Of a stretch of 64,000 nucleotides of DNA, positions 11,201-21,299 are shown in pieces (position 1 is the stretch's first letter; each line of letters starts with the position of its first letter). The DNA is from Symsagittifera roscoffensis (Eukaryota; Xenacoelomorpha; Acoela; Convolutidae), in the NCBI RefSeq assembly GCF_963678635.1, contig NC_087069.1:37241959-37305958 (forward strand), given 5' to 3'. Both the position numbers and the translations under genes were made by a program. The notes beneath the pieces are model-generated. The model did no database searches. It was not told the DNA's origin and saw only the letters and a program-made list of their open reading frames with translations.

Positions 11201-13491
11201 GGTTCTCGAATTGAAGAAGGATGTGATGCTCTCTTTTTTATTGCTATTTTCCTTAATTGTGGTGTTAAGGTCATCATTAAGATTTCTGTCATCTTAGTGT
11301 TTTTATAGTCATGTGTATTTAGTGAATATGCTTTTCGAACTAGTGTTTCGATTCTTACTGCTATTTGCTTGATGGTTTCGTTTGGTAATCTGCGAATTTC
11401 ATTACATAAAACTCTTTGTTGTTGTTTGTTTCTTTCGGAGTCAAACATTTTTGAAAATTCTTGTGTAAATCTTTTCCAGTTTGATTTTATTTCTTGAGGT
11501 AGTACTGAAAACCATTTTTGGGCTGCGCCATCTAAGGTTGTTTGTATCAACGCTGTGCGTCGATGTATCCAGTTTTGATGTAGTGGCGTGTTAATTGGTT
11601 CAGGTCCAATATTTAAAATTAAATTTGCTGTTACTGCATTTAAGTAATCTTCTACAGAGTATTCAGGGTCTGTTCCTGTGAAAACCATTAAGGGTTTATT
11701 TGATGTTATTGATGATCCACCCATAAGGTATGGATTCATTGTCATTTGTAATGATTCAGCTGCATTTGGCATTTGAGAAAAATTTGAAAGTTGGTTTCTT
11801 GTTATTTCATGTTGTTGAAGATAATACGGGAGTGGTATTTCATTTTGCATTTGTGATGGTTGATACGAGTGTGTAGTCATTGGATTTTGTTGTTGAATTG
11901 GTTGAAAAGATTGTATATTAATTGGATTTGGTTGTTGAATTGGTTGTTGATATTGTGCATCTATTGATTGTGGAGAAAAATTTCTATGGTTTGTACGTGT
12001 TTTCTGTATTCCTTGTCTACGATATTCTTGAGTATTTGGTGCAAATATATCTGGTTGTAAGAAATCTTCATCTGAGGATAAATAATCCATTTGATAAGAT
12101 GTTTGTTTTTTATTTTTATTTTGTTGAAAAAATGGGTAATTTTCACTGCGATCCTGTGGAGGATTTGGTTGAAAATTTGTGGAATTATATTGGGCCGTTG
12201 GGTTATCCCAGTTTCGAGGTTTTGTATATTGATTAAAATTTCTTTGTGGTTTATAATTTGTTTTTGATGGATGTGTATAATTATAATTATGGTCTGCAAA
12301 GTTGTTTCTAGTGAATGTTTTGCGTGTTTTTGATGGTATTGTCATGGGTTTGTATGTTTGGTAATCCATATGTGAATATTTAGGGGCAACCGAAGGTTTA
12401 ACGGTTGATTGTAAGGTTACCTGTGTTTGTGAAGGATTTGTATTTCTTGGTGTTGTTAAATTTGGGCGTATTGGTGAAATACTTTGTTGTGTAGTTGTTG
12501 TGTGTACAATTTCTTCATTTATGAAGTGTGATGGTGTCTGTATATCTTGTTGAGTAAGATTCCTAGTTCCATTGAGGTTTTCATTGTGTATGACTGTAGA
12601 GTTTAAACTATTATTTTGTGTATCGGGTAAAAATGTATTATAGTTTAATGGTGTTGCATCAATTGTTAATGGTATTACTCTTACATAATCTCTTATGTAA
12701 GATATTGTACCTATTGCTTGACTTGAGATTGATTGTGGAAAGTTTATAAATACGGGATGAGACCATTCGGGGTCCCAAACATAATCTGATTGTTCTGTGA
12801 TAGCTGTATCATCGTTCGAGTTTTGGGGTCTAAAATTTTTTCTTGCTTGTGCAATTAAATCAATTTTGTGTGTAAAATAATCTATTATGAACCATGCTAA
12901 AATTTTTTGTAAATCGTGTTTGGTATGTTGTGAAACGTCGTCTTTCGTGAAATTTTCTTTAATGATGTTTAAATAACTAGAGAGTAGTGTGATTTCATGT
13001 CGTACTCTTAAATGTTTAGATGTTTCTGTCGGTGAGACATTTGTTAATGGGAGTTCATTTTCTAATATCGAAATATAACTATATATTAGTGCGAAAACTT
13101 CATTGGTGAAAATGGAGTTTGCTCTTTGTGAGTTATGGTATTGTATGCTTTTTATATATTCTGAAAAAACTTTTGAAAATTCTAAATCAAGGTCGTCTGT
13201 TTGAATAGTGTATGTTCTATTATTATGGTTTGGGGAAGTGAATTCTATAGAGTAGATTCCATATTGTTGTGTTATGTTGCATATATCTTTTAGATAGTGA
13301 TCTATGATTTGTCTTTTGATTTTTACATCGGGGAACTCTGTTTTACATGGACTGATTCCGGGTTCAAATAAATTTACGAGTAAATTTTGACAAAATATGT
13401 GTTGTCCTCTATCAGTATCTGCATCTACTATAAAAGGAAAGATTTCATCATCATCTGGAGTTTCGTCACCTGGGGTGTGCGTTGAACTCAT
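5269..13491 (-). CDS. gag-pol: Gag-Pol polyprotein, single 2740-codon ORF (Ty3/Gypsy type)
   Basis: Domains by residue: 1-590 Gln/Asn/Pro/Thr-rich N-terminal extension; about 600-795 Ty3/Gypsy capsid-like Gag domain (GAAQKWF); 842-855 CCHC zinc knuckle CNYCRRYGHSISEC; about 890-1080 Arg/Asn/Ser/Tyr-rich repeats, likely nucleic-acid binding; aspartic protease with DSGAES, Asp near 1229; RT about 1575-1860 with TADMNSAYNQ and YLDD at 1737-1740; RNase H beginning near 1880 (DASNFG, Asp 1886); integrase with zinc finger from His 2249 (H-H then CNDCIVC) and catalytic Asp 2321, Asp 2381, Glu 2417 with the exact 35-residue D-E spacing; GPY/F module (RKGPYQII) near 2590; basic tail to 2740. All catalytic residues are present. 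Gag and Pol are fused with no frameshift or stop, so Gag:Pol ratio control must be unusual. It overlaps the upstream 155-codon ORF by 26 nt. Confidence 0.95.
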   Translation of the reverse strand: MSSTHTPGDETPDDDEIFPFIVDADTDRGQHIFCQNLLVNLFEPGISPCKTEFPDVKIKRQIIDHYLKDICNITQQYGIYSIEFTSPNHNNRTYTIQTDDLDLEFSKVFSEYIKSIQYHNSQRANSIFTNEVFALIYSYISILENELPLTNVSPTETSKHLRVRHEITLLSSYLNIIKENFTKDDVSQHTKHDLQKILAWFIIDYFTHKIDLIAQARKNFRPQNSNDDTAITEQSDYVWDPEWSHPVFINFPQSISSQAIGTISYIRDYVRVIPLTIDATPLNYNTFLPDTQNNSLNSTVIHNENLNGTRNLTQQDIQTPSHFINEEIVHTTTTQQSISPIRPNLTTPRNTNPSQTQVTLQSTVKPSVAPKYSHMDYQTYKPMTIPSKTRKTFTRNNFADHNYNYTHPSKTNYKPQRNFNQYTKPRNWDNPTAQYNSTNFQPNPPQDRSENYPFFQQNKNKKQTSYQMDYLSSDEDFLQPDIFAPNTQEYRRQGIQKTRTNHRNFSPQSIDAQYQQPIQQPNPINIQSFQPIQQQNPMTTHSYQPSQMQNEIPLPYYLQQHEITRNQLSNFSQMPNAAESLQMTMNPYLMGGSSITSNKPLMVFTGTDPEYSVEDYLNAVTANLILNIGPEPINTPLHQNWIHRRTALIQTTLDGAAQKWFSVLPQEIKSNWKRFTQEFSKMFDSERNKQQQRVLCNEIRRLPNETIKQIAVRIETLVRKAYSLNTHDYKNTKMTEILMMTLTPQLRKIAIKKRASHPSSIREPDLDFRKLVDKLEQAEITMKLEETENLKLQYVNKIETTPTNINNIQESETDLVEKITEILNIYEKNPNFKGKPSFKKWCNYCRRYGHSISECRQKQQDSQNKPQKYKEPNKSFYQYMKKDQNLPNKNVYSNNSSGKPLPNNTSYTRNQSPYNSSYRGRSPERRNTYNSSQNHYNRPNSRNNYSRSNSNTQRFVSRSNSQSRNNYYPNNQSRNSSYNRNRNYSYNRNRSYSNNRNQNYPNNRSRNNSYNRSNYNRPNNNYQNRSRNNSQNRHPSYNNRYRNYSQSPHRNNNHYNNSNNRHRSSTPKHQRQINQVQSNPETTSDPPGIDDTVTDTLQLNQINCTSSDSESDTENTLDINMIKVENDYESVIYEQPFPSHIYENQSQILQNHYTTPINSTPTTQETNEINTTNQTNKNTKTKCLNTNHIYQNIQKEQPKEKIWTIPFLLESPRNKEFQPPDLEIDFLIDSGAESNIINIPTWNEIKILHPKLTPLETSSKLATAQGSTLINYGKIQLFLLPTRTMEQSKILNKPFKQIFHITDIKYNIIGIPFISKYIPTINILNSKILIKDKYTKTKETSLTFFQRLNKQPPFFSKFYPIFNQQRKHLKPLSGNIYNFSIKQVHQYDKAQNKQKFYMSDFEFKPIHKFFKITISSIKYLKNSNSDIISLHVYNNTPYQVTLPLGLLGYCETNATISPIHEKAYRVNNILQLLDICQSTILNEELSINNIISNENRNTDYFTKTPYFKPTFNISNYTEDQQKFLTMFNFQHSQITQDEFEKLAKQLIQYSSVYATSKFDVGKISSSLHLPLKPDAVFKKQRASKVPIHLHDKVNRLLDILEQYNIISPVNKEEQPKGNTFINPVIILAKGESLKIVLDARYLNSLIDESKCNWPIEPIQVILTKINGKYFTTADMNSAYNQMPLDEQSRRLTQFVIGNQQYEFNRLFYGISIGPAAFSAFMSKIFRPLILKKNAITYLDDVFMQSQTKDEMFKVLETYHQILQNENLKAAPDKSHFFLTRVKFLGHNIERKTITPLKSRIDAIQKLQPPTNKKKIQEFLGMLNFLSKYVYKMQLYLRPFYNILRQQNNFEWNTEHQTRFEEIKKLLTEQISNTIPDPDQPFYAMCDASNFGIGAALLQSHNGTNKMNLISANSRLFTQAELRLSTLMRECTAIIYTLTEYEFLILGSKHPTVLFTDHKPIIFLFTQKSNPNHRVYRFQLILMKFPNLHIVWTAGKNLALPDTLSRNTPPELLTRKTTVEIPKNIKFYLAENETSPRLECKYAVKTDIEQSQINNLQHFPLYLDCQNNHYEVDLLGTSTFKPIPYSQWIKNNTQQKRTKQHLPKKDHFPLIEKEDLTDKINLSGPQTNYSKYTINQVFDLHDPLDTIPLSKLEIENIFLPPTETITISTLKQYQNLDPVIRQLKSWHKYKTKPIKADSTILGNKTLLRYFRKFNNTTINENTDLLEYNLNESTVPCLPISMILIAFNISHTQNIKGHSGSEKTYSNFIQNFYFPNAPIWIKVLCNDCIVCQLNKPYPNQKQIAQKQDFKGQSLYFNHRISFDTKGPISPSSEGNSYIMVIVDAFTHYVALNPVPHCNAYYAYTTLYEHWIAKFGLPEILVTDNGTEFINNEIITLCHLYNIKHKPRTSHAPWTNGLVEGMNRSLQEYLRCIINGNDTKYTEWSADVKLFPLAYNSQITTTLGMSPYEMVFNQKPRKPIMFTANSHKNAQGYCQPNKDSICYNLPLHTHDEDHFHHPQILKLASGTHTEWILNRDKKHNEIYQKITKKLLQRQNINEQINSRFTPASDLKIGTFVLIPNFNTQKGISKKLQPLRKGPYQIIAKPTDVTYKIIDSNKKEIVQHRNNLLPYYPKEYALRELTQLYSFTGLKIIQNEPHLKNTEQNDNPTENQNTKPIATKNNTQNHKESPKQRKNRKMTEQIIPQEEIDKSEHRKTTRLRNQPRKNYKMFIPQSKILKKVEFKK

Positions 13492-13933
13492 TTTTTCGTT
13501 CGATGACTGTTAATATGTAATTATTAATGTGTCGAATTGGTTGATTCCAGTTGTATAGATGTACTGGTTTGTGTTTATACTGCTTTTTTATTCTTCTTTT
13601 TCCTCTTTGTGATGAATTTGAAGTTGTTTCTGAGTCAGAAAAATATAATTGATCGTGTTGTGGGTAATTTTTATCTATTGATTCTTTTAGTTTGTAGAGT
13701 TCGTCTAAACTGTTGGTTTCTGATTCTGAAAATGCGTTTCGATTTTTTGAAAACCTTTTTCGTGTTATTTGTCTTTGTTTAGTGATTATTTTTCTCTTTA
13801 GTGTTTGTCGTTTTGTTCGAATGTATCCAACTGTTTGTGTATGAGGTGTGATTACAAGGTCGTATTTTTTGTTATCTATTTCACAATTGTGTAAAACGAT
13901 TGTTTGTTTATTCCCTAGGTTTTTAAATGACAT
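13466..13933 (-). CDS. Basic 155-aa leader ORF overlapping Gag-Pol start
   Basis: 155 codons ending 26 nt inside Gag-Pol in a different frame. The middle is highly basic (KRQTLKRKIITKQRQITRKR) and is followed by acidic serine clusters (SESETNSLDE and SDSETTSNSS), then another basic run (RGKRRIKKQYKHK). No membrane segment. Such alternating basic and SDSE-type casein-kinase-like patches suggest a nucleic-acid-binding or nuclear accessory protein, but this is inference. As the first sizeable ORF of the genomic RNA it may be translated directly, with Gag-Pol reached by leaky scanning, reinitiation or splicing. Confidence 0.55.
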   Translation of the reverse strand: MSFKNLGNKQTIVLHNCEIDNKKYDLVITPHTQTVGYIRTKRQTLKRKIITKQRQITRKRFSKNRNAFSESETNSLDELYKLKESIDKNYPQHDQLYFSDSETTSNSSQRGKRRIKKQYKHKPVHLYNWNQPIRHINNYILTVIERKNEFNAHPR

Positions 13934-14037
13934 AAGGTTTAGGATGACGGGTGCAAAAGGTTGTTAAATGATTTCTATTTTCCTAAACTGTTAGTTCTTA
14001 CGATTTTTTGGTTAGCTTAACCTGGGTCTATTTGTTT

Positions 14038-14394
14038 AGGGTTGGAGAGAAAAGTATATCGATTCCGAAGAATGATTTTTACTTTCTCGTGACTAGTATA
14101 AGCTAAGGTGTTAACTTACTTAATCTTACTTAGGGGTAGTGATTGTGTTCAAGGGTTGGAGAATAGTAAATCGATCCACAAGGTTCAGGTATAATTAGAA
14201 CGCGAGTAGTTCGTTAGATACTATTTTAAACTTACTAAGTCTAAGATTTATCCTGGGTCTGGTAAGAGGGGGGATCAAGTGAAGGATGAATAACCGAAGT
14301 TCTTCACTGTTTATCCTAATTTGAATGATTAGTTTTGTTTAAAAATTTCTATTAGTCTTGGGTCTTTAGAAAGGGTTGGGTAGTGAATCGACGT
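14038..14394. repeat. Degenerate leader repeats, three copies
   Basis: The plus strand has AGGGTTGGAGAG near 14038, AAGGGTTGGAGAATAGTAAA near 14151 and AAGGGTTGGGTAGTGAATCG near 14371. Each runs into an ATCGA core within about 20 bp. At least the first and third are preceded by a TGGGTCT motif. The spacing is irregular (113 and 220 bp). Confidence 0.6.
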
Positions 14395-14450
14395 TTGAGG
14401 TCGTTAGACACTAATTAAGTGGGTGGGGGAGAACAAAGTTGTTCTGTTTG

Positions 14451-14535
14451 ATCCAAGGATAAGCCTTGATGATCAAATTTAAAATGTAATGAAGTAGAAA
14501 ATGATTTAAGATCCAAGGATAAGCCTTGATGATCT
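14451..14535. repeat. Two identical hairpin motifs 60 bp apart
   Basis: A 25 bp motif beginning GATCCAAGGATAAGCC occurs identically at 14451-14475 and 14511-14535. Each copy is an imperfect palindrome (ATCCAAGG pairing with CCTTGAT around a short loop). In the leader of a retroelement this could be an RNA structure such as a packaging or dimerisation element; that is inference. Confidence 0.7.
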
Positions 14536-14863
14536 GGTTTTAAAATTAAGTGACTTTAAGTTTTAATGAGGTTTTAAATTTGTGTAAAGGAAAGATTTAG
14601 TATTTTATGATATTAGTGAGTTGATGATTGCTGTTATGTTTTAGGTGATGAAGCTGGAACAACAGGATGATTTATGATTACTAACCATTTATTGTCATGC
14701 TACTAATTTTTATTTTTATTTTCCAATAAATATTTTTCAAACATGTTTTGTATAATACTGCAGAATTTTAGGAAAACGATCTTAGATCTTTTTATCAATC
14801 GTTATTGTATAATATTAATTTTGTTTAGCGCCTGAAATGATTTTGAAGATTTACTTCAAGGTT

Positions 14864-15097
14864 TTATGTTTGCAAATGGAAATCTAAATTCATTGCAAGT
14901 AGTATTCGAAATATAAAAGTTTGTTCTGGCTTTTGCCGAACTATCATGTAACTATACGGCAAGTTTCTACTTTGTCGTATGTCGTCTTTGGTTCGATGTC
15001 TTCTTCCAATTCCGGGTAGTTCTATTATGGTTCGGAATATTGGCTCGGATCTATTGAGTCGGAGAGACATTTCAATTAAATTATTGTCGTATAACAT
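14864..15097 (-). CDS. Possible 77-codon leader ORF
   Basis: Starts 77 nt downstream of the candidate primer binding site and is the first ATG-initiated frame of note in the predicted genomic RNA. Composition is mixed, with several Arg and Ile residues (for example LPGIGRRHRTKDD) and no recognisable domain. It could be an upstream ORF, the first exon of a spliced accessory protein, or chance. Confidence 0.22.
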   Translation of the reverse strand: MLYDNNLIEMSLRLNRSEPIFRTIIELPGIGRRHRTKDDIRQSRNLPYSYMIVRQKPEQTFIFRILLAMNLDFHLQT

Positions 15098-15173
15098 TTT
15101 GTAAATGTTTTTGTCTAATTTCTAATCTAATTTTGGTTAATTCTAATCTAATAAGGTCTTGTTCGAGACTTAT

Positions 15174-15183
15174 GGTCGCACCA
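15174..15183 (-). promoter_or_regulatory. Candidate tRNA primer binding site
   Basis: On the minus strand the sequence TGGTGCGACC begins two bases after the candidate LTR end. TGG complements the universal CCA tRNA tail, and the following bases would match a tRNA acceptor ending GGTCGCACCA. The matching tRNA is not identified here. Confidence 0.4.
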
Positions 15184-15185
15184 GA

Positions 15186-15483
15186 TGAGTTATGACTGGA
15201 GTGTAACTCATAGAGTAATTTCGGATAGGGTACACCGTCTGCTCGTCACGCTATCTTATTTTCGGCCGGATAGATTCGTGCAACTTCTTAGTCTAATACC
15301 GATCCTAATCTTACTCTTATACTATCTAGTCTCAGGTTGTTTAACTAGTCTCTGCTAGGCTCAATAGATCTAGGGTATACTGGTTTATTGCGGCTGCTGA
15401 AGTGCTCGGGAGAGTCCAACTAATTTCTAAGTTAAATTCAAATCTCTCTGGTGCTGAAATTACAAGTAACTTCAGCACTTACA
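15186..15483 (-). repeat. Candidate 5' LTR (298 bp)
   Basis: Bounded by TG and CA dinucleotides, immediately upstream of the candidate primer binding site, and at the exact point where the strand-composition skew ends. In element orientation it starts TGTAAGTGCTGAAG and contains an 8 bp inverted repeat near its start (GTGCTGAA / TTCAGCAC). An AATAAA lies about 95 nt in. A TATAAG lies further 3' of it, which is not the canonical order. The partner LTR is outside the window, so the boundaries are inferred. Confidence 0.42.
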
Positions 15484-16269
15484 AATAAGTGGGTTGTTAG
15501 TTAGATGGATCATGATTGGTTAATATTAAATACTTTACATTGGTAAAACATTTAATTTATCCAATCATAAAATATAGTTTAGATCAGGTTCCACTACGTA
15601 TATTTGAAAATGAACAATTTTTTCAATCTCTTCTTTATTTTATACTATTTACCGAAATTTATCTTCGTGTCGAACAAATTATACCTATGGGAAATCTACA
15701 ATTTTTCACTTTGGCTGCATATTCGGTGTGTTTTGGATGTTTCTGACGCCCCGGTTGACACAGAATTCATTCTTACTATACAATGGCAAGCAAATACTGA
15801 TTTTAAAAAAATGCATGAAAATGGCATTAATTTTCTTTATACAGAATTTGTACGATAATCTTTTTTCCATAATTTGAAAGTAAATCACAAAAATTTGTCC
15901 GTATAACTTTTTCGAATGTCGCTTCATTTTTGACTACCAGGAAGATTCCAGTTAGTGGCATAGAGTTATTGGTAGAAAACCCACTCTCACCTATCAGTTT
16001 TGGCTCAATGAGTGTTCCGGTTCAAATTTTTGGCGTTAGCTGAGATTCGAAAAGCGGAAAAGAAACTGTTTCGCTGTTGACTGATTTTTTCGAAAATTTG
16101 ATGAGGCCATCGTATATTATGATTCGCATTATCATTTTTTGGAAAAAAAAAGAAATGCTGAATATGTGCAGAGCATTGTTTTGTAATTATGTTTTTTGAA
16201 AGACAAAGTTTCTTCTCGAACTTCATTGTCCGAGCAATTTAAAGCGGTTTGAACTCTGGATTGTTTTAG
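15484..16269. other. Intergenic or intronic sequence, no feature seen
   Basis: About 790 bp of AT-rich sequence between the candidate LTR and the first PLAT exon. Only short overlapping ORFs on both strands without recognisable domains. The missing N-terminal PLAT exon could be hidden here but I could not identify it. Confidence 0.5.
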
Positions 16270-17431
16270 GACTGACTTCTTTGTGATTTATGTCAATGAG
16301 TCATTTGGCGAGGGAGATTTAGAACAGCTGCGAGTTTGGCATGACCAAAACAGTAGATACGACGGCTGGTTCCTCAATCAGGTTGGTTTATAGATCACTT
16401 GATGACATAAGTACGCAAAAGATTACAAAAGTTACCGAACTGTTCTAGGACAGTGTCGTCAAAACAAATAACTGATAAAAATACTGAAGATCACTATTGC
16501 CGCGTTTTCTCAATCCAAAGCGAGGAGAATTTCTAAACCCAAGGCGAGCTTTGTGAACGAAAAGATCAATCATAATCCCAAGACGATTATAAACAACTTT
16601 TTTTTTGTCAGCGGTACCTCAGATATCAACTGAATTTGAAATATTTTGGTTGAGAAAAAAAACTTTTCACCCGGTTTTGAATAAATGTTTGGAAATCACA
16701 CAGGATACACTTTTCCAGCGAATCAGACTCGATTTATGTCACATTTGCCTGCCTACTGAGCTGTCACTTTATACTGTTGCAACCCGGGTTGACAAAATAT
16801 GCTTATCATATAATTCCATAATATGGAAAAAATGTTTATCATACTATTCCATTCAATTCCATAGAATAAAAAAATCGTCTGAAAATCACATGATAACTAT
16901 TTTTTCCATACAATGGAATTGTATGATAGCCATTTTTACCATTAAATGGAACTGTATGATGCGATTTTGCCTTAAACCAAAAAGTTGTTTTTTGTTTCTA
17001 ATTTTATTTTCTGAAACATATTTCCTACAAACATCTTTGTCACTTGGGTTCGGTTGCAAACAGAATCCAAGTGACAAAGATGTTTTAGGAAATGTTCCTA
17101 TCTTAAAAGTTTTCTTGAAGAGAAGTTGTAACAAATGCTTTGTTTGGGAACTAAAAATTTCATTTTCTCCTAACTTAATATTAAAAAAAACGCAAGCTAT
17201 GTGATTGGACAATTTTGAATTGCACAAATCTTGAAATTGAAATCACCTACATGGGTATGCTTTTTGGCACTGATGCTAATAGGTCGGTCACTAAATATTA
17301 CAAAGTTTTGGTCAAATTTTAGATAGTTTTGCGACAAAGATATACTTGGAAGTCATTTCCGTACTATCAATGGTTGGCAAGTGGATATCTTAATAGGGCT
17401 TCTCGACCAGAACAAACACTCCAACTCGAAG
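16270..17431 (+). CDS. PLAT/LH2-domain protein, two exons of a larger or broken gene
   Basis: Exon A is 16270-16381: acceptor TTGTTTTAG just before it, donor CAG/GTTGG after. It encodes 37 residues including FVIYVNESFGEGDLEQLRVW, then HDQNSRYDGWFLNQ. Exon B is 17323-17431: acceptor CAAATTTTAG, donor GAAG/GTAAAA. It encodes IVLRQRYTWKSFPYYQWLA. The two join in phase 0 and together match the second half of a PLAT domain (G-x-L-x-x-L-R-I-W-H-D, W-F-L-N-R-V, then F-P-x-x-R-W-L-A), a beta-sandwich found in polycystin-1-like and lipoxygenase-like proteins. The N-terminal half of the domain and later exons were not found. A 16 kb foldback element begins 185 bp downstream, so the gene may be split or dead. 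Residues after exon B (to 17565) also remain open. Confidence 0.5.
17015..17096. repeat. Long hairpin in the PLAT intron
   Basis: Arms 17015-17047 and 17067-17096 pair almost completely, with a perfect core CATCTTTGTCACTTGG against CCAAGTGACAAAGATG and a 19 bp loop. It is probably a small foldback or MITE remnant inside the intron between the two PLAT exons. It explains the apparent ORFs on both strands that encode similar peptides. Confidence 0.85.
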
Positions 17432-17616
17432 GTAAAAATCATACAGTTTTTTTACAAGAAGTAGTTTGGTGCATCCATAAAACAATGATTCAGCGGTTAA
17501 GAAAAGAACACCAGAGCGTTGTGTCTTTTCATAAGCTATTATTTATTTTGAAGAAATCAACGTAAATATCTGCAATTTGAACATAGAGATAACAGAACCC
17601 GTTTTTTATAGTTCTT

Positions 17617-18960
17617 TGTAGTATTGTATTGTGTCCCGGGTCCTAAGGGGATGGGGCGGTGTCCTTCCTAAGGGGGGTCCTTAATCAAAATCCTAGGAAA
17701 GGGGTCCTTAATTTTTAGTTTAGAGGACCGTCACCCTAGGATTTTGTAACCGGAAAAAATTTTCAAACAAAAGTCAGAAAACCCCCTACCTAGGATCTTA
17801 TCAACATACATCTTAACAACATACATCATACAGCTTAACATCAAGGGACACAATACGAAATTTTTTCTTATTCCAATTTTTGGGGTCCTAATTTTTGGTT
17901 CTGCTGAATTATATGAATCATATTAGTTGTTATATTTGTTTCGGGCAAAAGAAATTTCGACCTAGATGAAACTTGTTAGTGAAACTGGAATCGATTTTAA
18001 GGTATGTAATAAAACTTTGCCAGCAATTTTGGCAGCATTAAACTATTTCTATAACTTCAGCCCTAGTTTATGGTGAAAAGGCAGTAAATTGAAATCACTC
18101 TCTAAAGGCGGCGGCTGTTTCTGGGCAAGTTATAGCAAATGATAATGTTGTCATTTTTTGAAAAGACAAAAACGAAACTGGTGGGACCTTGGTGTACTGA
18201 AGATATTGTTAAATAAATTATACAAAATAGAGGTTGTTCAACCATACAAGAAATTCAAATTTTCAAACCGAGGAGGAACAGTATGCCCTGTTTCTCGAGA
18301 GGGGATTGGATGTTTCAATGGGGAAAGGATGAGTGAAAAAAGGAAAAGGGGAAAGGCCATAAAAACACATCAAACTTTTTGCAAAATTTTGGTGCATTTT
18401 TAGAAAACAAAAGTGTTTCCGGCGGTTCATTCGGTTATTTACCGCCGGAAAGTAGACAAGTCTAAAAGTATCCGCTTGATATCTTTTATCTCAAATGGCT
18501 GAAATTTAGCAGGTTGGAGAGGTTTTGGAAAAAACAGTGGAAAAATCGGGAAAAACCGAGTTTCTCCAATTGATTTAGAAATAACTCAAGAAATGTATAC
18601 GTCCTTAAAACAAACTTATTATGTTAGTTCTAATCAAAGAAGCTTTTTGTAGCTGTTTCTCATTTTATGTTAATTCTAAAAACCTTATTTATGACATTTG
18701 GATTGAAATGAGACCTTATGGAGACTTAATTGGTATCAAAAACCGGTCATTGGAAAAAGACTTGAACAACTCCAAGTTTTTATGATTTCACGCTTTTTTA
18801 CACGATGCAGCCGGATTAAGAGAGCAACTTATTAGGAGTCTCCAACGTACTGTTATATGTTGCCCTGGAAATCTAACAACGGCTTTCTGGACCATTTGAG
18901 TAGAATAGTTTTCCGTCTTCTCATTAACTTAAAAAAAACAAAAGTTCATCATTGAATTTT
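17617..18960. repeat. Left terminal inverted-repeat block
   Basis: Pairs with 32340-33585 in inverse orientation. Distinct landmarks conserved on both sides include a CCTAAGG-rich outer 150 bp with repeated TCCTAGG/TCCTTA motifs, and further in a GGCGGTTCATT / CCGCCGG motif region near 18420 matched near 32780. Confidence 0.75.
18150..18400 (+). pseudogene. Decayed HTH (psq/CENP-B type) transposase-like fragment, left arm
   Basis: Across one frameshift the left arm encodes DLGVLKILLNKLYKIEVVQP, then TEEEQYALFLERGLDVSM. The pattern G-V-x-x-x-T/I-L-x-x-K-L followed by T-x-E-E-E-x-x-x-x-x-F-L-x-x-G is that of HTH_psq plus CENP-B-type N-terminal domains of pogo/Tigger/jerky transposases. It is a relic only: there are stops on both sides and no DDE domain. 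A homologous reading frame exists in the right arm. It may be the trace of the element's original transposase or of a captured gene. Confidence 0.35.
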
Positions 18961-19199
18961 TTAGCTGCACAATTCTATGCGATTACCTTTCAAACACTGG
19001 CAGTCCTAACTTCTGTCATGTGCTCACCACCATATGTCTACAAAAAATCGATTTCAAATAAACTTATTTCTCCCCCTGCCAGAATAATAATTGGAATTTT
19101 GAGACCTATCAGCAACTTTTCAGCAGTCTTTTTTATATTAAATAACATGAAAACGGTTTCACGGTTTGGATAGCGTTCATTTGAGCCGCTCAGTACTTC

Positions 19200-19200
<1 letters not shown>
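18961..19200. other. Spacer in left arm
   Basis: AT-rich sequence joining the terminal block and the ACTT satellite, with a short open frame at 18952-19173 that has no recognisable domain. Confidence 0.4.
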
Positions 19201-21250
<2,050 letters not shown>

Positions 21251-21299
21251 TACATGTTAAGTCATTGACTTCCTTACCTAGATACTCGTATAGATACTT

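Larger units (their letters stand above)
13934..15173 (-). other. 1.2 kb 5' leader of the retrovirus
   Basis: Lies between the candidate primer binding site and the first sizeable ORF. It is not coding apart from a 77-codon ORF, and it carries degenerate direct repeats (14038-14394) and two copies of a hairpin-forming motif (14451-14535), annotated separately. A TTTCAG on the minus strand near 14836-14831 is a possible splice acceptor. Packaging or splicing signals would be expected here by analogy with other retroelements. Confidence 0.5.
1..15483 (-). mobile_element. Giant Ty3/Gypsy-type endogenous retrovirus, 3' end cut by window edge
   Basis: Seen: a continuous minus-strand block with Gag, CCHC, protease, RT, RNase H and integrase in one ORF, followed by an Env-like ORF and several extra ORFs, all unbroken. 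The order PR-RT-RH-INT, the GPY/F module and the YLDD motif place it in the Ty3/Gypsy group by family knowledge. The plus strand is strikingly G+T-rich here (the coding strand is A+C-rich), and this skew stops near 15.5 kb, agreeing with the candidate LTR end. The visible length is already over 15 kb, very long for the group. The 3' LTR and polypurine tract should lie left of base 1. Intact frames suggest a young, possibly still active copy. Confidence 0.9.

Noticed and set aside
16605..17227. 199- and 113-codon frames on opposite strands
   Set aside because: Both are opened by the hairpin at 17015-17096 and encode mirrored peptides; no domain and they lie in the PLAT intron.
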